Shown in pieces: positions 1 through 6,861 of a stretch of DNA of 13,962 nt; the stretch's first letter is position 1, and the number at the start of each line of letters is the position of its first letter. Where the stretch lies: assembly GCA_947456845.1 (NCBI GenBank), contig CANGUJ010000051.1:1-13962 (forward strand), read 5' to 3'. The position numbers were made by a program, and so were the translations under genes. This DNA comes from Burkholderiales bacterium. Lineage in GTDB: Bacteria; Pseudomonadota; Gammaproteobacteria; Burkholderiales; JAEUOS01. The notes below the pieces were generated by a model. The model was not told the DNA's origin, did not search any database, and saw nothing but the letters and a program-made list of their open reading frames with translations.

Positions 1-1
1 G

Positions 2-364
2 CAGGCCAATACGCTGGCGGCGGGTGCAACGCACGTCGGGTGCAAACCGATTTTCACCGTATCCGGCATGCGGGAACGCATCAACATCCTGGCGCGGGCG
101 GCGGCGCGTAACAACGCAACACAGGCACGTGCGGTCGTGAATCTCCTGACCCGGGCCGACTTGCTCGCCGCGGCCATGCCATGCCCATGCGCGTTTGTAT
201 GCGTACTGCGCGGGGTTGACGACTTCAAGATCGATGATGTTGCCAGCGCCATCCGTGCCCTGAACGCATCAGAAAATGTCGGGATGAATCGGCCCTGCGT
301 CGAGTCAGACGCGGAATTCACCGACGACGCAGCGCAAGGTGTGCGCCCAGTGCGCACAAGGTGA
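2..364 (+). other. Open reading fragment entering from the left edge; possible remnant of an HMGL-like synthase
   Basis: Frame 2 is open from the first bases to a stop at 362-364. The first ~35 residues include ANTLAAGATHV followed by TVSGMRERIN. This loosely resembles the stretch ANTLAA(xEA)GATHV...TVxGxGER of the HMGL-like domain (homocitrate, isopropylmalate and related synthases), with two residues missing in the middle. After about residue 55 the translation looks like no protein I know (a Pro/Cys-rich patch, then ordinary sequence), and its last ~45 bases run antisense into the MFS gene that ends at 318. It is either the broken 3' end of such a gene or a chance open frame. Translating the minus strand of 1-317 gave nothing recognisable either. 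Low confidence. Confidence 0.2.
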
Positions 365-1472
365 AAGCAAGCATCAGCAAGCCGAGGTTGCGCGAACCCT
401 GGTGCGACACCAGCCCGACGGTGTAGCCGCCCAGCGCGCCTGTCAATTGTTGGATGAGTCCTGCCAGCGCCGCCGCGGAGCCGGCAAGAGCCGGGATCAC
501 GCCCACCGTGCCCGCCAGTGTCGGCGGCACGAGGAATCCGTGGCCGATGCCCAGCAGCATGAGGGGCGCGGTAAAGGCCAGCGGCGAATCCAGACGCAGC
601 AATGCCAGGCCCAGCATGAGCAGCACGCCGGCCAGCGTGGTCACCTGGCCCAGGGCCATCACCCAGCGCTCGCCCTTGCCGTGGATGAGGCGGCTGGTCA
701 TGAAATTGCCCGCCATGTAGGACAGGGGCACCAGCATGATGTACCAACCGATGCCGTCAGGCCCCACGCCGTAGCTGCGCAATACGATCGGCGCGCCGGC
801 GAGAAAAACGTAGAACGCGCCGGTGGTCATGCCGATGATCAGAACGTAAAGCACCAGGGACTTTTCGTGCAGCAGCGTCACATAGGCGGCAAGCATGCCG
901 GCAAGCCAGTGCCCGCCCGGCGCGGCCGTGACGGAGCGGGCCGGCAGGGTGCGCCAAGCCGCCGCCAGCATGACCAGCGCCACCGCCATCACCAGCATGA
1001 AGTTGCTTTGCCAGCCGAAGCGCACATGCAACTGCCCGCCGATCACCGCGGCGAACGGTGGCGAAAGTCCCATCGCCATGCCGATGTAGGCCATCACCTT
1101 GGTGCGTTGCGAGCCGGTGAAGCGGTCCTGCACCATCGCCCGCCCCACCACAGAGCCCGCAGCGCTGCCCGCGCCCTGCAGGACACGCCCGACGATCAGC
1201 ACATCGAGGTTCGGCGCCATGGCCGCGATCAGCGAGCCCGCTGCCAGGAGGGCCAGCCCGGTCATGAGCACACCCCTGCGACCGTAACGGTCCGAGAGCG
1301 GCCCGTATCCCAGTTGAAACACGCCAAAGGCCACCACGAACCCGCTGAAGGTCAGCTGCACCTGCGCCTGGCTGGCGCCGAACATGGCCCCCCATTCCTG
1401 CATGGAAGGCAGGCAGATCGTCATGGCGATCAGGCCGAAGGCGATCTGGCCGAGCAAAAGAGGGAGGAGCAT
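318..1472 (-). CDS. Bcr/CflA-type MFS multidrug exporter
   Basis: Predicted inner-membrane proton-driven drug exporter of the DHA1 branch of the major facilitator superfamily. The 384 residues match the usual Bcr/CflA size (about 390-410), and about 12 hydrophobic segments can be seen. MFS motif A is clear after TM2 (about residues 53-68, FQLGYGPLSDRYGRR), the form typical of Bcr/CflA proteins. RVLQGAGSAAGSVVGRAM (about 97-114) fits TM4, and a motif C-like GLSPPFAAVIGG follows in TM5. A central polar loop sits near 178-187. The ATG at 1472 is the first possible start, because an in-frame stop lies four codons upstream (1482-1484). There is no good Shine-Dalgarno, and the protein begins almost directly in TM1. 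It diverges from the CBS-domain gene with a 128-bp gap. Substrate cannot be told from sequence. Confidence 0.9.
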   Translation of the reverse strand: MLLPLLLGQIAFGLIAMTICLPSMQEWGAMFGASQAQVQLTFSGFVVAFGVFQLGYGPLSDRYGRRGVLMTGLALLAAGSLIAAMAPNLDVLIVGRVLQGAGSAAGSVVGRAMVQDRFTGSQRTKVMAYIGMAMGLSPPFAAVIGGQLHVRFGWQSNFMLVMAVALVMLAAAWRTLPARSVTAAPGGHWLAGMLAAYVTLLHEKSLVLYVLIIGMTTGAFYVFLAGAPIVLRSYGVGPDGIGWYIMLVPLSYMAGNFMTSRLIHGKGERWVMALGQVTTLAGVLLMLGLALLRLDSPLAFTAPLMLLGIGHGFLVPPTLAGTVGVIPALAGSAAALAGLIQQLTGALGGYTVGLVSHQGSRNLGLLMLAFTLCALGAHLALRRR

Positions 1473-1588
1473 GATGGGCGTTTACGCGTGCGACCTGCCA
1501 CGAAATTCCAGATTTTGTCGCGCCGACGCCAACCTGCGAGAATCGACGGAAACGCGCACACTACTACCTTTCCAAGCCGCGTTCCCAT

Positions 1589-1594
1589 AGGAGA
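1589..1594 (+). promoter_or_regulatory. Ribosome binding site of the CBS-domain gene
   Basis: AGGAGA lies 6 bases before the ATG at 1601 and fixes that start. It is one of the few strong Shine-Dalgarno sequences on the plus strand of this window. Confidence 0.8.
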
Positions 1595-1600
1595 AGATCA

Positions 1601-2044
1601 ATGAACACCGTCAAGAATGCGCTGGCCCAGAAGGGCGGCGAGATCATCCATGTTCGTTCCGACGACATGGTCTTCAAGGCCCTCGTGCAGATGCGGGACA
1701 ATCGTGTTCGTTCGGTGCTGGTCATCGACGACGGGGTGCTGGTCGGCATCGTGACCCAGGGCGACTGCGCCATCAAGGTGCTGCTGCCGGGACTCGATGC
1801 GAAGCAAACGGTGATCGGCCAGGTCATGACGCCCAACCCCATGACCGTGAAGCCGGGAGACCCGCTGGAAGCCTGCATGGGCCTGATGGCCGCGAAGGGG
1901 TTTCGGCACCTGCCGGTTCTGGACGAGGGCAAGGTCGTGGGCGTGATCTCCATCGGCGACGTGGTCAAGGACATCATCCGCGAACTGCAGCGCAACGTGG
2001 GCGACCTGATGGGCTACATCATGACCGACAGCCCCGGGGGTTGA
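1601..2044 (+). CDS. Stand-alone CBS-domain-pair protein
   Basis: Small soluble protein of 147 residues made only of two CBS repeats (a Bateman module). CBS1 covers about residues 8-62 (IIHVRSDDMVFKALVQM...VGIVTQGDCAIKVL) and CBS2 about 73-130 (VMTPNPMTVKPGDPLEACMGLM...HLPVLDEGKVVGVISIGDVVKDI). Each repeat ends in the usual G(I/V)(V/I)(T/S)xxD signature (T/S at about 52 and 117, D following), which normally contacts the ribose and phosphate of a bound adenine nucleotide. Members of this family are thought to sense AMP, ATP or SAM and to regulate a partner by contact. No enzymatic domain is attached, and the neighbours do not reveal a partner. The gene is monocistronic: its left neighbour is divergent and a pseudogene follows. 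Confidence 0.93.
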   Translation: MNTVKNALAQKGGEIIHVRSDDMVFKALVQMRDNRVRSVLVIDDGVLVGIVTQGDCAIKVLLPGLDAKQTVIGQVMTPNPMTVKPGDPLEACMGLMAAKGFRHLPVLDEGKVVGVISIGDVVKDIIRELQRNVGDLMGYIMTDSPGG

Positions 2045-2290
2045 GCACGCCTCCCAGGTTCGCGGTCCGCAAGGCTAAGCGGCCATCCCGAGATGGCCGA
2101 CGCCGGCCGCCCAACCCGACTTGACGCCGGCGCCTTGGCGGAATGAGGCGCCACGGTTCTTCTTCGATACGGTGGCCGGGGCGCGCTCGAGCATGGTCAG
2201 GATTTCCGGTTGAGCCGTTCCATCGGAACGACCGCCCCCATGAGGAATCGGCGCGGGTTGCATGAGCCGCCAACATCATTCCTTAACGCC
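2045..2290. other. Gap of about 245 bp without a supportable gene
   Basis: I see no gene here. Short open frames on both strands have no recognisable protein pattern. The only clear structure is the hairpin at 2080-2099. The stretch may hold debris from the same erosion that affects the next gene. Confidence 0.5.
2080..2099. terminator. Hairpin downstream of the CBS gene
   Basis: CGGCCATC and GATGGCCG form a perfect 8-bp stem with the 4-base loop CCGA, 36 bases after the CBS stop codon. No T-run follows on either strand, so it is at best a weak or Rho-assisted terminator, or a transcript-stabilising 3' hairpin. Confidence 0.35.
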
Positions 2291-2694
2291 ATGAACGAGA
2301 ACACCCCACTGGGGGACACGATCCTGGATCATGTTGCCGCCGTCACGATGGACCGCCCGCCCGTCAACGCGCTGAACCGCGCTCTCAACGACTAGCTCAC
2401 CCACCTCCTGGACTGGGTGTCCGAGATCGATGACATCCGCGTGGTCGTGCTCAGCGCGGCGGGCAAGGTGTCGACGGCGCGGCGCTCGGCTCGGGTCTGG
2501 CCAGGATGGCCTCGGCCAACATCATCATCGCCTCCGAAAAGGGTTCGCTTGGCCTGCGGGAAGTCGATATCGGCCTGCTGGGCGGGTGCCGCCACGAGCA
2601 GGACATGACCGCCCAGATCAGCAAGACCGAGGATGCCATGGAAGCCCGGCCGGCCTGCGCGGAAAAGCGCGCCCCGGTGTTCAGGGGACGCTAG
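2291..2694 (+). pseudogene. Enoyl-CoA hydratase/isomerase (crotonase family), decayed
   Basis: Three blocks of one crotonase-family protein lie in order. Block 1 from the ATG at 2291 reads ILDHVAAVTMDRPPVNALN, then a TAG at 2393-2395 (probably GAG in the parent: ALND-E-LTHLLD), and continues in frame as LTHLLDWVSEIDDIRVVVLSAAGKV. Block 2, in another frame from about 2470, reads VDGAALGSGLARMASANIIIA and on to EVDIGLLGGCRH, covering the oxyanion-hole glycine region and the catalytic-Glu helix. Block 3, in the same frame, is the family C-terminus EQDMTAQISKTEDAMEA...AEKRAPVFRGR, ending at TAG 2692-2694. Missing are about 40 residues after GKV (including the usual FCAGADL) and about 85 after GGCRH. 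The remaining 404 bp compare with about 790 for an intact gene. It cannot make an active acyl-CoA hydratase. Confidence 0.85.
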
Positions 2695-2800
2695 CCGGGC
2701 GCCTGGGCGCGCCGCGACCCGCAAGGCTGGGGCGGCCCGGCCTGCGCCGGGAGGCGCCGCGCGCTAACATCGGGCCTTCGCCCAGCACTGCGCCCTTTCC

Positions 2801-3964
2801 TTGACCTCGCCGTCCCCCTGGCGCGCCCATGCGCCCTTCTACCTGTGCGCGCTGGTGTGGAATTTCGGTCTCGGCATGACCCATCCGCTGATTCCGCTAT
2901 ACGCGGAATCGCTGGGCATGAGCGGCGTGGCCATCGGCACGATGATTTCCCTGCCGGTGGTGCTGCAGATCATGTTGAGCCTGGCCGGCGGCGCCTTCAC
3001 CGACCGCCTGGGCGGACGCATGCTGATCCTGGCGTCCTGCCTGCTGCTTTGCGCCGGGGCGACCACCTATTCGCAATCCGCCACCTTCGGCCTGATGTTC
3101 GGCGCACAGATCGTGATGGTCATGTCGCGCGCCATGTTCTGGCCGGCGACCTGGACCATCGCGTCGAATCTGCCCGGGTCGCGAAGCGTCGCCCTGGGGC
3201 GCCTGAACGCGATGACCAACTTCGGCCAGATCGCCGGCACGCTGGTGGCCGGCGTGTCAATCGCGGCCGCGGGATTTTCAAACAGCTTCCTGCTGCTGGC
3301 CGGCGTGGGGCTGCTGGCTTTCAGCCTGATGCTTTCCCACAAGGGATCACGACCGGCGGCAAGCGCCGCGCCGTTCGCCCCGTTGGAGCGCTATGGCCGG
3401 CTGATCCGCATGCGGCCGATGCTTTTCATCATCATGTGCGCCTACATCTCGGCGCTGCCGTTCTCGCTATCGGTTTCGTTCTACCCACTGCTGTTCGAGG
3501 CCTATGGCTATCGCCATGAAGTCAACGGTTTCATATTGAGCCTGCGCGGCATCGGCGCCGCCGTGGCGGGCCTGCTGGTGGCCAGGCACCTGAGCTTCGC
3601 GACAAAGGGGCCGGTGGCGTTCTGGTCGGCAATCTCGGTGGCCTTCGCCGTGGGCGCGGTGGGCATGAACGACGCCCTGCCGGCGGTAAGCCTGCTCCTT
3701 TTCCTGGTCGGGCTGGGTTCCGGCCTGATGTCGCTCAATTTCCAGCTGATGGTCGCCGAAGTGAGCGCGCCGGAAGATCGCGGATCCGCCAATGCCCTGG
3801 GCGGCGTGGGCTGGGGATTTTCGCACCTGAGTACGCCCATCCTGATGGGCTTCCTGCGCGACAGTCTGGGCATCGAACAGGCGTTCCTGACGCTTTCCGT
3901 GATCGTGTTCGTGTGGGCGGGCGGGCTGGCCCTGTTGCACCGCTGGGCATTCGCGCACAGATAA
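2801..3964 (+). CDS. MFS transporter, TTG start
   Basis: Predicted 12-segment inner-membrane permease of the major facilitator superfamily, 387 residues and complete. TM1 begins near residue 11 (FYLCALVWNFGLGM). Motif A is present after TM2 in the reduced form GGAFTDRLGGRML (about 62-74). TM4 carries RAMFWPATWTIASNLPGSR, and the second half contains the motif A-like region with APEDRGSANALGG before TM11. The TTG at 2801 is the only likely start for a full TM1: an in-frame TAA lies at 2765-2767 and the first in-frame ATG (about 2876) would remove half of TM1. No Shine-Dalgarno is visible. The gene is intact although pseudogenes flank it on both sides, which suggests it is still selected. Substrate unknown; sugar or metabolite efflux is possible. 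Confidence 0.88.
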   Translation: MTSPSPWRAHAPFYLCALVWNFGLGMTHPLIPLYAESLGMSGVAIGTMISLPVVLQIMLSLAGGAFTDRLGGRMLILASCLLLCAGATTYSQSATFGLMFGAQIVMVMSRAMFWPATWTIASNLPGSRSVALGRLNAMTNFGQIAGTLVAGVSIAAAGFSNSFLLLAGVGLLAFSLMLSHKGSRPAASAAPFAPLERYGRLIRMRPMLFIIMCAYISALPFSLSVSFYPLLFEAYGYRHEVNGFILSLRGIGAAVAGLLVARHLSFATKGPVAFWSAISVAFAVGAVGMNDALPAVSLLLFLVGLGSGLMSLNFQLMVAEVSAPEDRGSANALGGVGWGFSHLSTPILMGFLRDSLGIEQAFLTLSVIVFVWAGGLALLHRWAFAHR

Positions 3965-4034
3965 CCGACCCATGCGGCCCGGCCGGAGGTAGCGCACTGC
4001 GCCTGACCCGCGCAAGCATGAAACTCAGACCGCA

Positions 4035-4725
4035 ATGAAGACGACGACAATTCCACCCCTGGGCATTGCCATCCTCGGCTGCGCCAACATCGCGCAGCAA
4101 TTCGCCATCGCCGTGGCGCCCGGAAAGTGGGTTCGGATCGAGGCGATGGGCAACCGCAAGGCGGACACCGCCGCCGCCTTCGCCGTAGCCTACGGCATCG
4201 CACGCCATTACGGCAGCTATCAGGCCCTGCCGGCGGACCCCGGTATCGACACTGTCTACACATCCTTGCCCAACGCCCTGCACGCGCAGTAGGCCGTCCG
4301 CGCCGCGCAGCATCACAAGCACGTCGTGTGCGAAAAACCCCTCGCCACCTCACGCGCGGACGCGACCGACATGTTCGCTGCGGCGCGTTCGGCGGGCGTC
4401 ATGCTGCAGGAAGCCTATCCATACTGGTTCCAGCCGCAAACCCCGCCTTATGCTCGAACTGCTGCATGGCGGCGCCATCGACGAGGTGCATCTGGCGCAG
4501 GCCTCCTTCGGCTTTGCGCTGCGTAATGCCGCTGACAACACCCGCATGAATGCGCGGTTGGGCGGTGGTGTCCTGCTCGACGCAGGCAGCTATCCCATGA
4601 GCCTGATCCGCTTGGTCACGGGCAGCGCGCCCGCTCGGGTCACCGCCCGTGCCCGCTGGGCTTCAAGAAGGGGGGATATCGGCATGATGGCCACGCTCGA
4701 GTACCGCGACGACCTGAGTGGGACA
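4035..4725 (+). pseudogene. Gfo/Idh/MocA-family NAD(P)-dependent oxidoreductase, inactivated
   Basis: The N-terminal Rossmann fold is clear (GIAILGCANIAQQFAIAV, residues about 10-27), followed by SYQALPADPGIDTVYTSLPN and the family lysine motif HVVCEKPLA. The parent enzyme would have oxidised or reduced a sugar or polyol-like substrate. Two point lesions break it. TAG at 4290-4292 sits where the family has Trp (HAQ-W-AVRAAQHHKHV), so TGG to TAG is likely. One extra C in the run 4441-4444 shifts the frame; removing it restores QTRLMLELLHGGAIDEV and then QASFGFALRN and GGGVLLDAGSYPMSLIRLVTG. Similarity stops after MMATLEYRDDL at about 4720, leaving about 230 of an expected 330 residues. The last open frame runs on without similarity to TAA 4804-4806. 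Confidence 0.88.
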
Positions 4726-4763
4726 GGCAGGGCTAGCCGCACGCCGAAGACCGCCAGCGAAAC

Positions 4764-4781
4764 AGGCGGATCGGGCCGCCT
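4764..4781 (-). terminator. Candidate terminator for the 2OG hydroxylase
   Basis: AGGCGG and CCGCCT form a perfect 6-bp stem around a 6-base loop. Read on the minus strand, the stem is followed by GTTTC, a poor T-tract. It lies about 45 bases beyond the hydroxylase stop codon. Weak candidate only. Confidence 0.3.
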
Positions 4782-4826
4782 CAGATCAACTCCTCGTAGG
4801 GAGTAACCGACCGTTGCCGACACCGG

Positions 4827-5498
4827 TCAACGCATCCACATGCGTGAAAGACTGTGGAACACCCCGAGAAGTTCAAGGACCTCCGGCGCACGCGGATGTT
4901 GTTGCGCGAGCGAACCAATCGCCTCGTCCATACGAAACAACAGGCTGCGACAGTCGTCTTGAGCAATCTTACTTTGCACCCAAAACACGACCGCGTGGCG
5001 TACGCCACGGGTGACTGGTTCGACTTCATGAAGCAGGCCAGCCGGATACAGCAGCATATCGCCGGCAGCATATTTGAAACGCTGTCGAACACCATTGAAA
5101 TCGAAGCTCAGGTGCCCGCCCTCATATTCGTCAGGTCCGCTCACAAATACAGTCGCTGAAAAATCCGTCCGAATGTCGTTTCCTTCAGGTGAGGTCATGA
5201 GCGACGAATCATAGTGCGGCCCGTAATGCATACCTTCGCCGTAATGGTTGACCATGGGCACCGAAACGTCGCTCGGCAGCGCGAAACGACGAAAAACGCT
5301 GTTGCGCTTCAGCGCAGCGAAGGTCAATTGCGTGAGAGCTCGGGCGTCGGCGTCGGCAAGCGCGAATTGCCGGTTCGCCTTGACGGCACGTGCCATGCCT
5401 AAGGCGCTAGCGGCGCCATCCTCCAGTCTGTTGCGCGCGATCATGGCACGCACTAACGACAACTCTTCGCGATTGAAAACGGCCTCGATGTGCTTCAC
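4827..5498 (-). CDS. PKHD-type Fe(II)/2-oxoglutarate hydroxylase (PiuC/YbiX type)
   Basis: Soluble non-haem iron dioxygenase of 223 residues, the family's usual length (about 225). The double-stranded beta-helix motif is complete: His95 and Asp97 in PHYD, His157 in LLHEVEPVTRG, and Arg167 for the 2-oxoglutarate carboxylate. GGHLSFDF (128-135) is also family-typical. Family members usually sit beside TonB siderophore receptors and respond to iron, but no receptor is in this window, so the role is open. The GTG start is supported by GGAG five bases upstream (5503-5506) and by the family N-terminus MKHIEAVF. Base composition differs from the neighbours: three 60-base lines inside the gene count 50, 52 and 55% GC against 77% in a line of the RIO kinase gene. 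This points to separate ancestry or recent acquisition. Confidence 0.9.
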   Translation of the reverse strand: MKHIEAVFNREELSLVRAMIARNRLEDGAASALGMARAVKANRQFALADADARALTQLTFAALKRNSVFRRFALPSDVSVPMVNHYGEGMHYGPHYDSSLMTSPEGNDIRTDFSATVFVSGPDEYEGGHLSFDFNGVRQRFKYAAGDMLLYPAGLLHEVEPVTRGVRHAVVFWVQSKIAQDDCRSLLFRMDEAIGSLAQQHPRAPEVLELLGVFHSLSRMWMR

Positions 5499-5948
5499 AA
5501 AAACTCCATGCGCGGACCAAAAACCGCGATTTTTTGGGGACGGTATCGATGATGGGAATGATATCGTATGTACGCTTGAGCAATTGCCGGCAAGCCAGTC
5601 TTCGATAGGTGGCCCGGCGATTGCATCAACGCGCGATCCTCCCTAAGCTGCGGCGCATCCAAGCCTGCGTGAATCCACGCCAAATGCGGATAGCCAAACC
5701 GGACGGCGCAATGATGCCTGCTGGTCTTTGATGTCCCCGCCCATGACGGGCGCTGATCGGCCTTCTGTAAAGGCGTCGGCCATGGTCGCTGGCGGCATTG
5801 GCCTGCCGCTGCTCGCGCCCTTCGGCTATCAGATGACTCGCGATAGTCGGTCTGCCATTGAGTCTGGGTCAGGCCCGCGCAGCGGAGCTGACACGCAAAC
5901 GGCGCGCGGTCGCGCGGCCAAATCGGTCCGATAGGTCACAATGGGTCG
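5499..5948. other. Gap of about 450 bp without a supportable gene
   Basis: Neither strand gives a recognisable protein. A plus-strand stretch near 5770-5840 translates to a hydrophobic piece (AMVAGGIGLPLLAPFGYQ) that could be a membrane-protein scrap, but nothing around it confirms this. The AT-richer part 5517-5590 is the likely promoter region of the hydroxylase. The right end must hold the promoter and leader of the RIO kinase gene; I see no convincing -35/-10 pair. Confidence 0.5.
5548..5566 (-). promoter_or_regulatory. Weak Fur-box-like site upstream of the hydroxylase
   Basis: Read on the plus strand, these 19 bases match the classical Fur consensus GATAATGATAATCATTATC at 11 of 19 positions by hand alignment. 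The site lies about 50 bases before the GTG start, where an operator would be. PiuC-type genes are often iron-regulated, so the location is sensible. The match is weak and could be chance. Confidence 0.2.
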
Positions 5949-6794
5949 ATGAAAACCCCAAAGCGCCTGCAAACCCTTCTTGAAGAAGGCCTTATAGACA
6001 GCGTGGTCCGCCAATTGATGAGCGGCAAGGAGGCCACCGTCTACGTGGTCCGCAGCGGCTTGGATACGCTGTGCGCCAAGGTGTACAAGGAGGCTACCCA
6101 GCGCAGCTTTCGCCAGGCGGTCGACTACACCGAGAACCGCAGGGTGAAAAACAGCCGCCAGGCGCGCGCCATGGCCAAGGGCACGCGCTTCGGTCGTCAG
6201 GCGCAGGAGCAGGCCTGGCAGAGCGCCGAGGTCGATGCCTTGTACCGGCTGGCCGCCGCCGGCGTGCGGGTGCCGGCGCCGCGCAATTTCTTCGACGGCG
6301 TGCTGCTGATGGAACTGGTGGTAGACGAAAGCGGCGACGCCGCGCCACGGCTCAATGACGTGCTGTGCACGCAGGCCGCGGCCTTGGACCATCATGCCAC
6401 CCTCATACGCGAGGTGGTGCGTATGTTGTGCGCCGGTGTCGTGCACGGCGACCTTTCGGAATTCAACATCCTGCTCGCCGCCGACGGACCGGTGGTGATC
6501 GATCTGCCGCAGGCGGTGGATGCGGCAGGCAACAACCACGCCAGCCGCATGCTCCTGCGCGACGTGCAGAATCTGCGGGATTTTTTCGGCCGTTTCGCGC
6601 CCGAACTGCTCGCTACCGAGTACGGCCACGAGATCTGGGACCTGTATGCCGGCGGCCTGCTCACGCCGGAGACCAGGCTGGCCGGACTCTACGAAGCGCC
6701 GTCCGGCCCGGTGGATGTGGGCAGCGTGCTGGAGGTGATCGAGGATGCCGCCGCCGCGGAGGCCGCGCGCCTGATGCGCCTGCAGTCGGCGTGA
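5949..6794 (+). CDS. RIO-family atypical serine kinase
   Basis: Predicted cytoplasmic kinase of the RIO1 fold, 281 residues. Visible elements in order: the nucleotide-loop region SGKEATVYVV (25-34); the catalytic lysine in CAKVYKE (Lys44); the long RIO flexible segment with YTENRRVKNSRQARAMAKG (60-78); the hinge region LMELVVD; the catalytic loop VHGDLSEFN (Asp168, Asn173); and the metal-binding Asp185 in VIDLPQ. All residues needed for ATP binding and phosphotransfer are present, so the enzyme is probably active. RIO kinases assist ribosome maturation in archaea and eukaryotes, while the job of bacterial members is poorly known. The first Met of the frame begins the expected N-terminus (KRLQTLLEEGLIDSVVRQLMSGKE). 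The Shine-Dalgarno is weak. It is monocistronic, converges on the exported-protein gene and has its own terminator. Confidence 0.92.
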   Translation: MKTPKRLQTLLEEGLIDSVVRQLMSGKEATVYVVRSGLDTLCAKVYKEATQRSFRQAVDYTENRRVKNSRQARAMAKGTRFGRQAQEQAWQSAEVDALYRLAAAGVRVPAPRNFFDGVLLMELVVDESGDAAPRLNDVLCTQAAALDHHATLIREVVRMLCAGVVHGDLSEFNILLAADGPVVIDLPQAVDAAGNNHASRMLLRDVQNLRDFFGRFAPELLATEYGHEIWDLYAGGLLTPETRLAGLYEAPSGPVDVGSVLEVIEDAAAAEAARLMRLQSA

Positions 6795-6816
6795 CGGTTG
6801 CCTCCGCGCTCGCAGG

Positions 6817-6840
6817 GGGCGCGGGAGGCGCCCGTTTTTT
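6817..6840 (+). terminator. Intrinsic terminator of the RIO kinase gene
   Basis: GGGCGC (6817-6822) and GCGCCC (6828-6833) pair around a 5-base loop and are followed by GTTTTTT (6834-6840). A competing stem can form between GCCTCC (6800-6805) and GGAGGC (6824-6829). There is no T-run on the other strand, so it acts on plus-strand transcripts only. Confidence 0.85.
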
Positions 6841-6861
6841 CGTCGCAGCGCGGCATCTGGT

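Noticed and set aside
297..312. Hairpin GCGTC...GACGC as terminator of the Bcr/CflA exporter
   Set aside because: The stem is only 5 bp with a 6-base loop and no T-run follows on the minus strand.
339..1604. 421-codon open frame on the plus strand
   Set aside because: It is antisense to the Bcr/CflA exporter and its translation is rich in His, Gln and Arg without any fold pattern, as expected of a reverse-frame shadow in GC-rich DNA.
2075..2279. Small minus-strand genes upstream of the crotonase remnant
   Set aside because: Two overlapping frames exist, but neither has a Shine-Dalgarno or recognisable sequence, and they lie in a decayed gap.
5728..5934. Short plus-strand frame with a hydrophobic stretch
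   Set aside because: One membrane-like segment of about 18 residues is not enough. The rest is low-information sequence, and there is no ribosome site.
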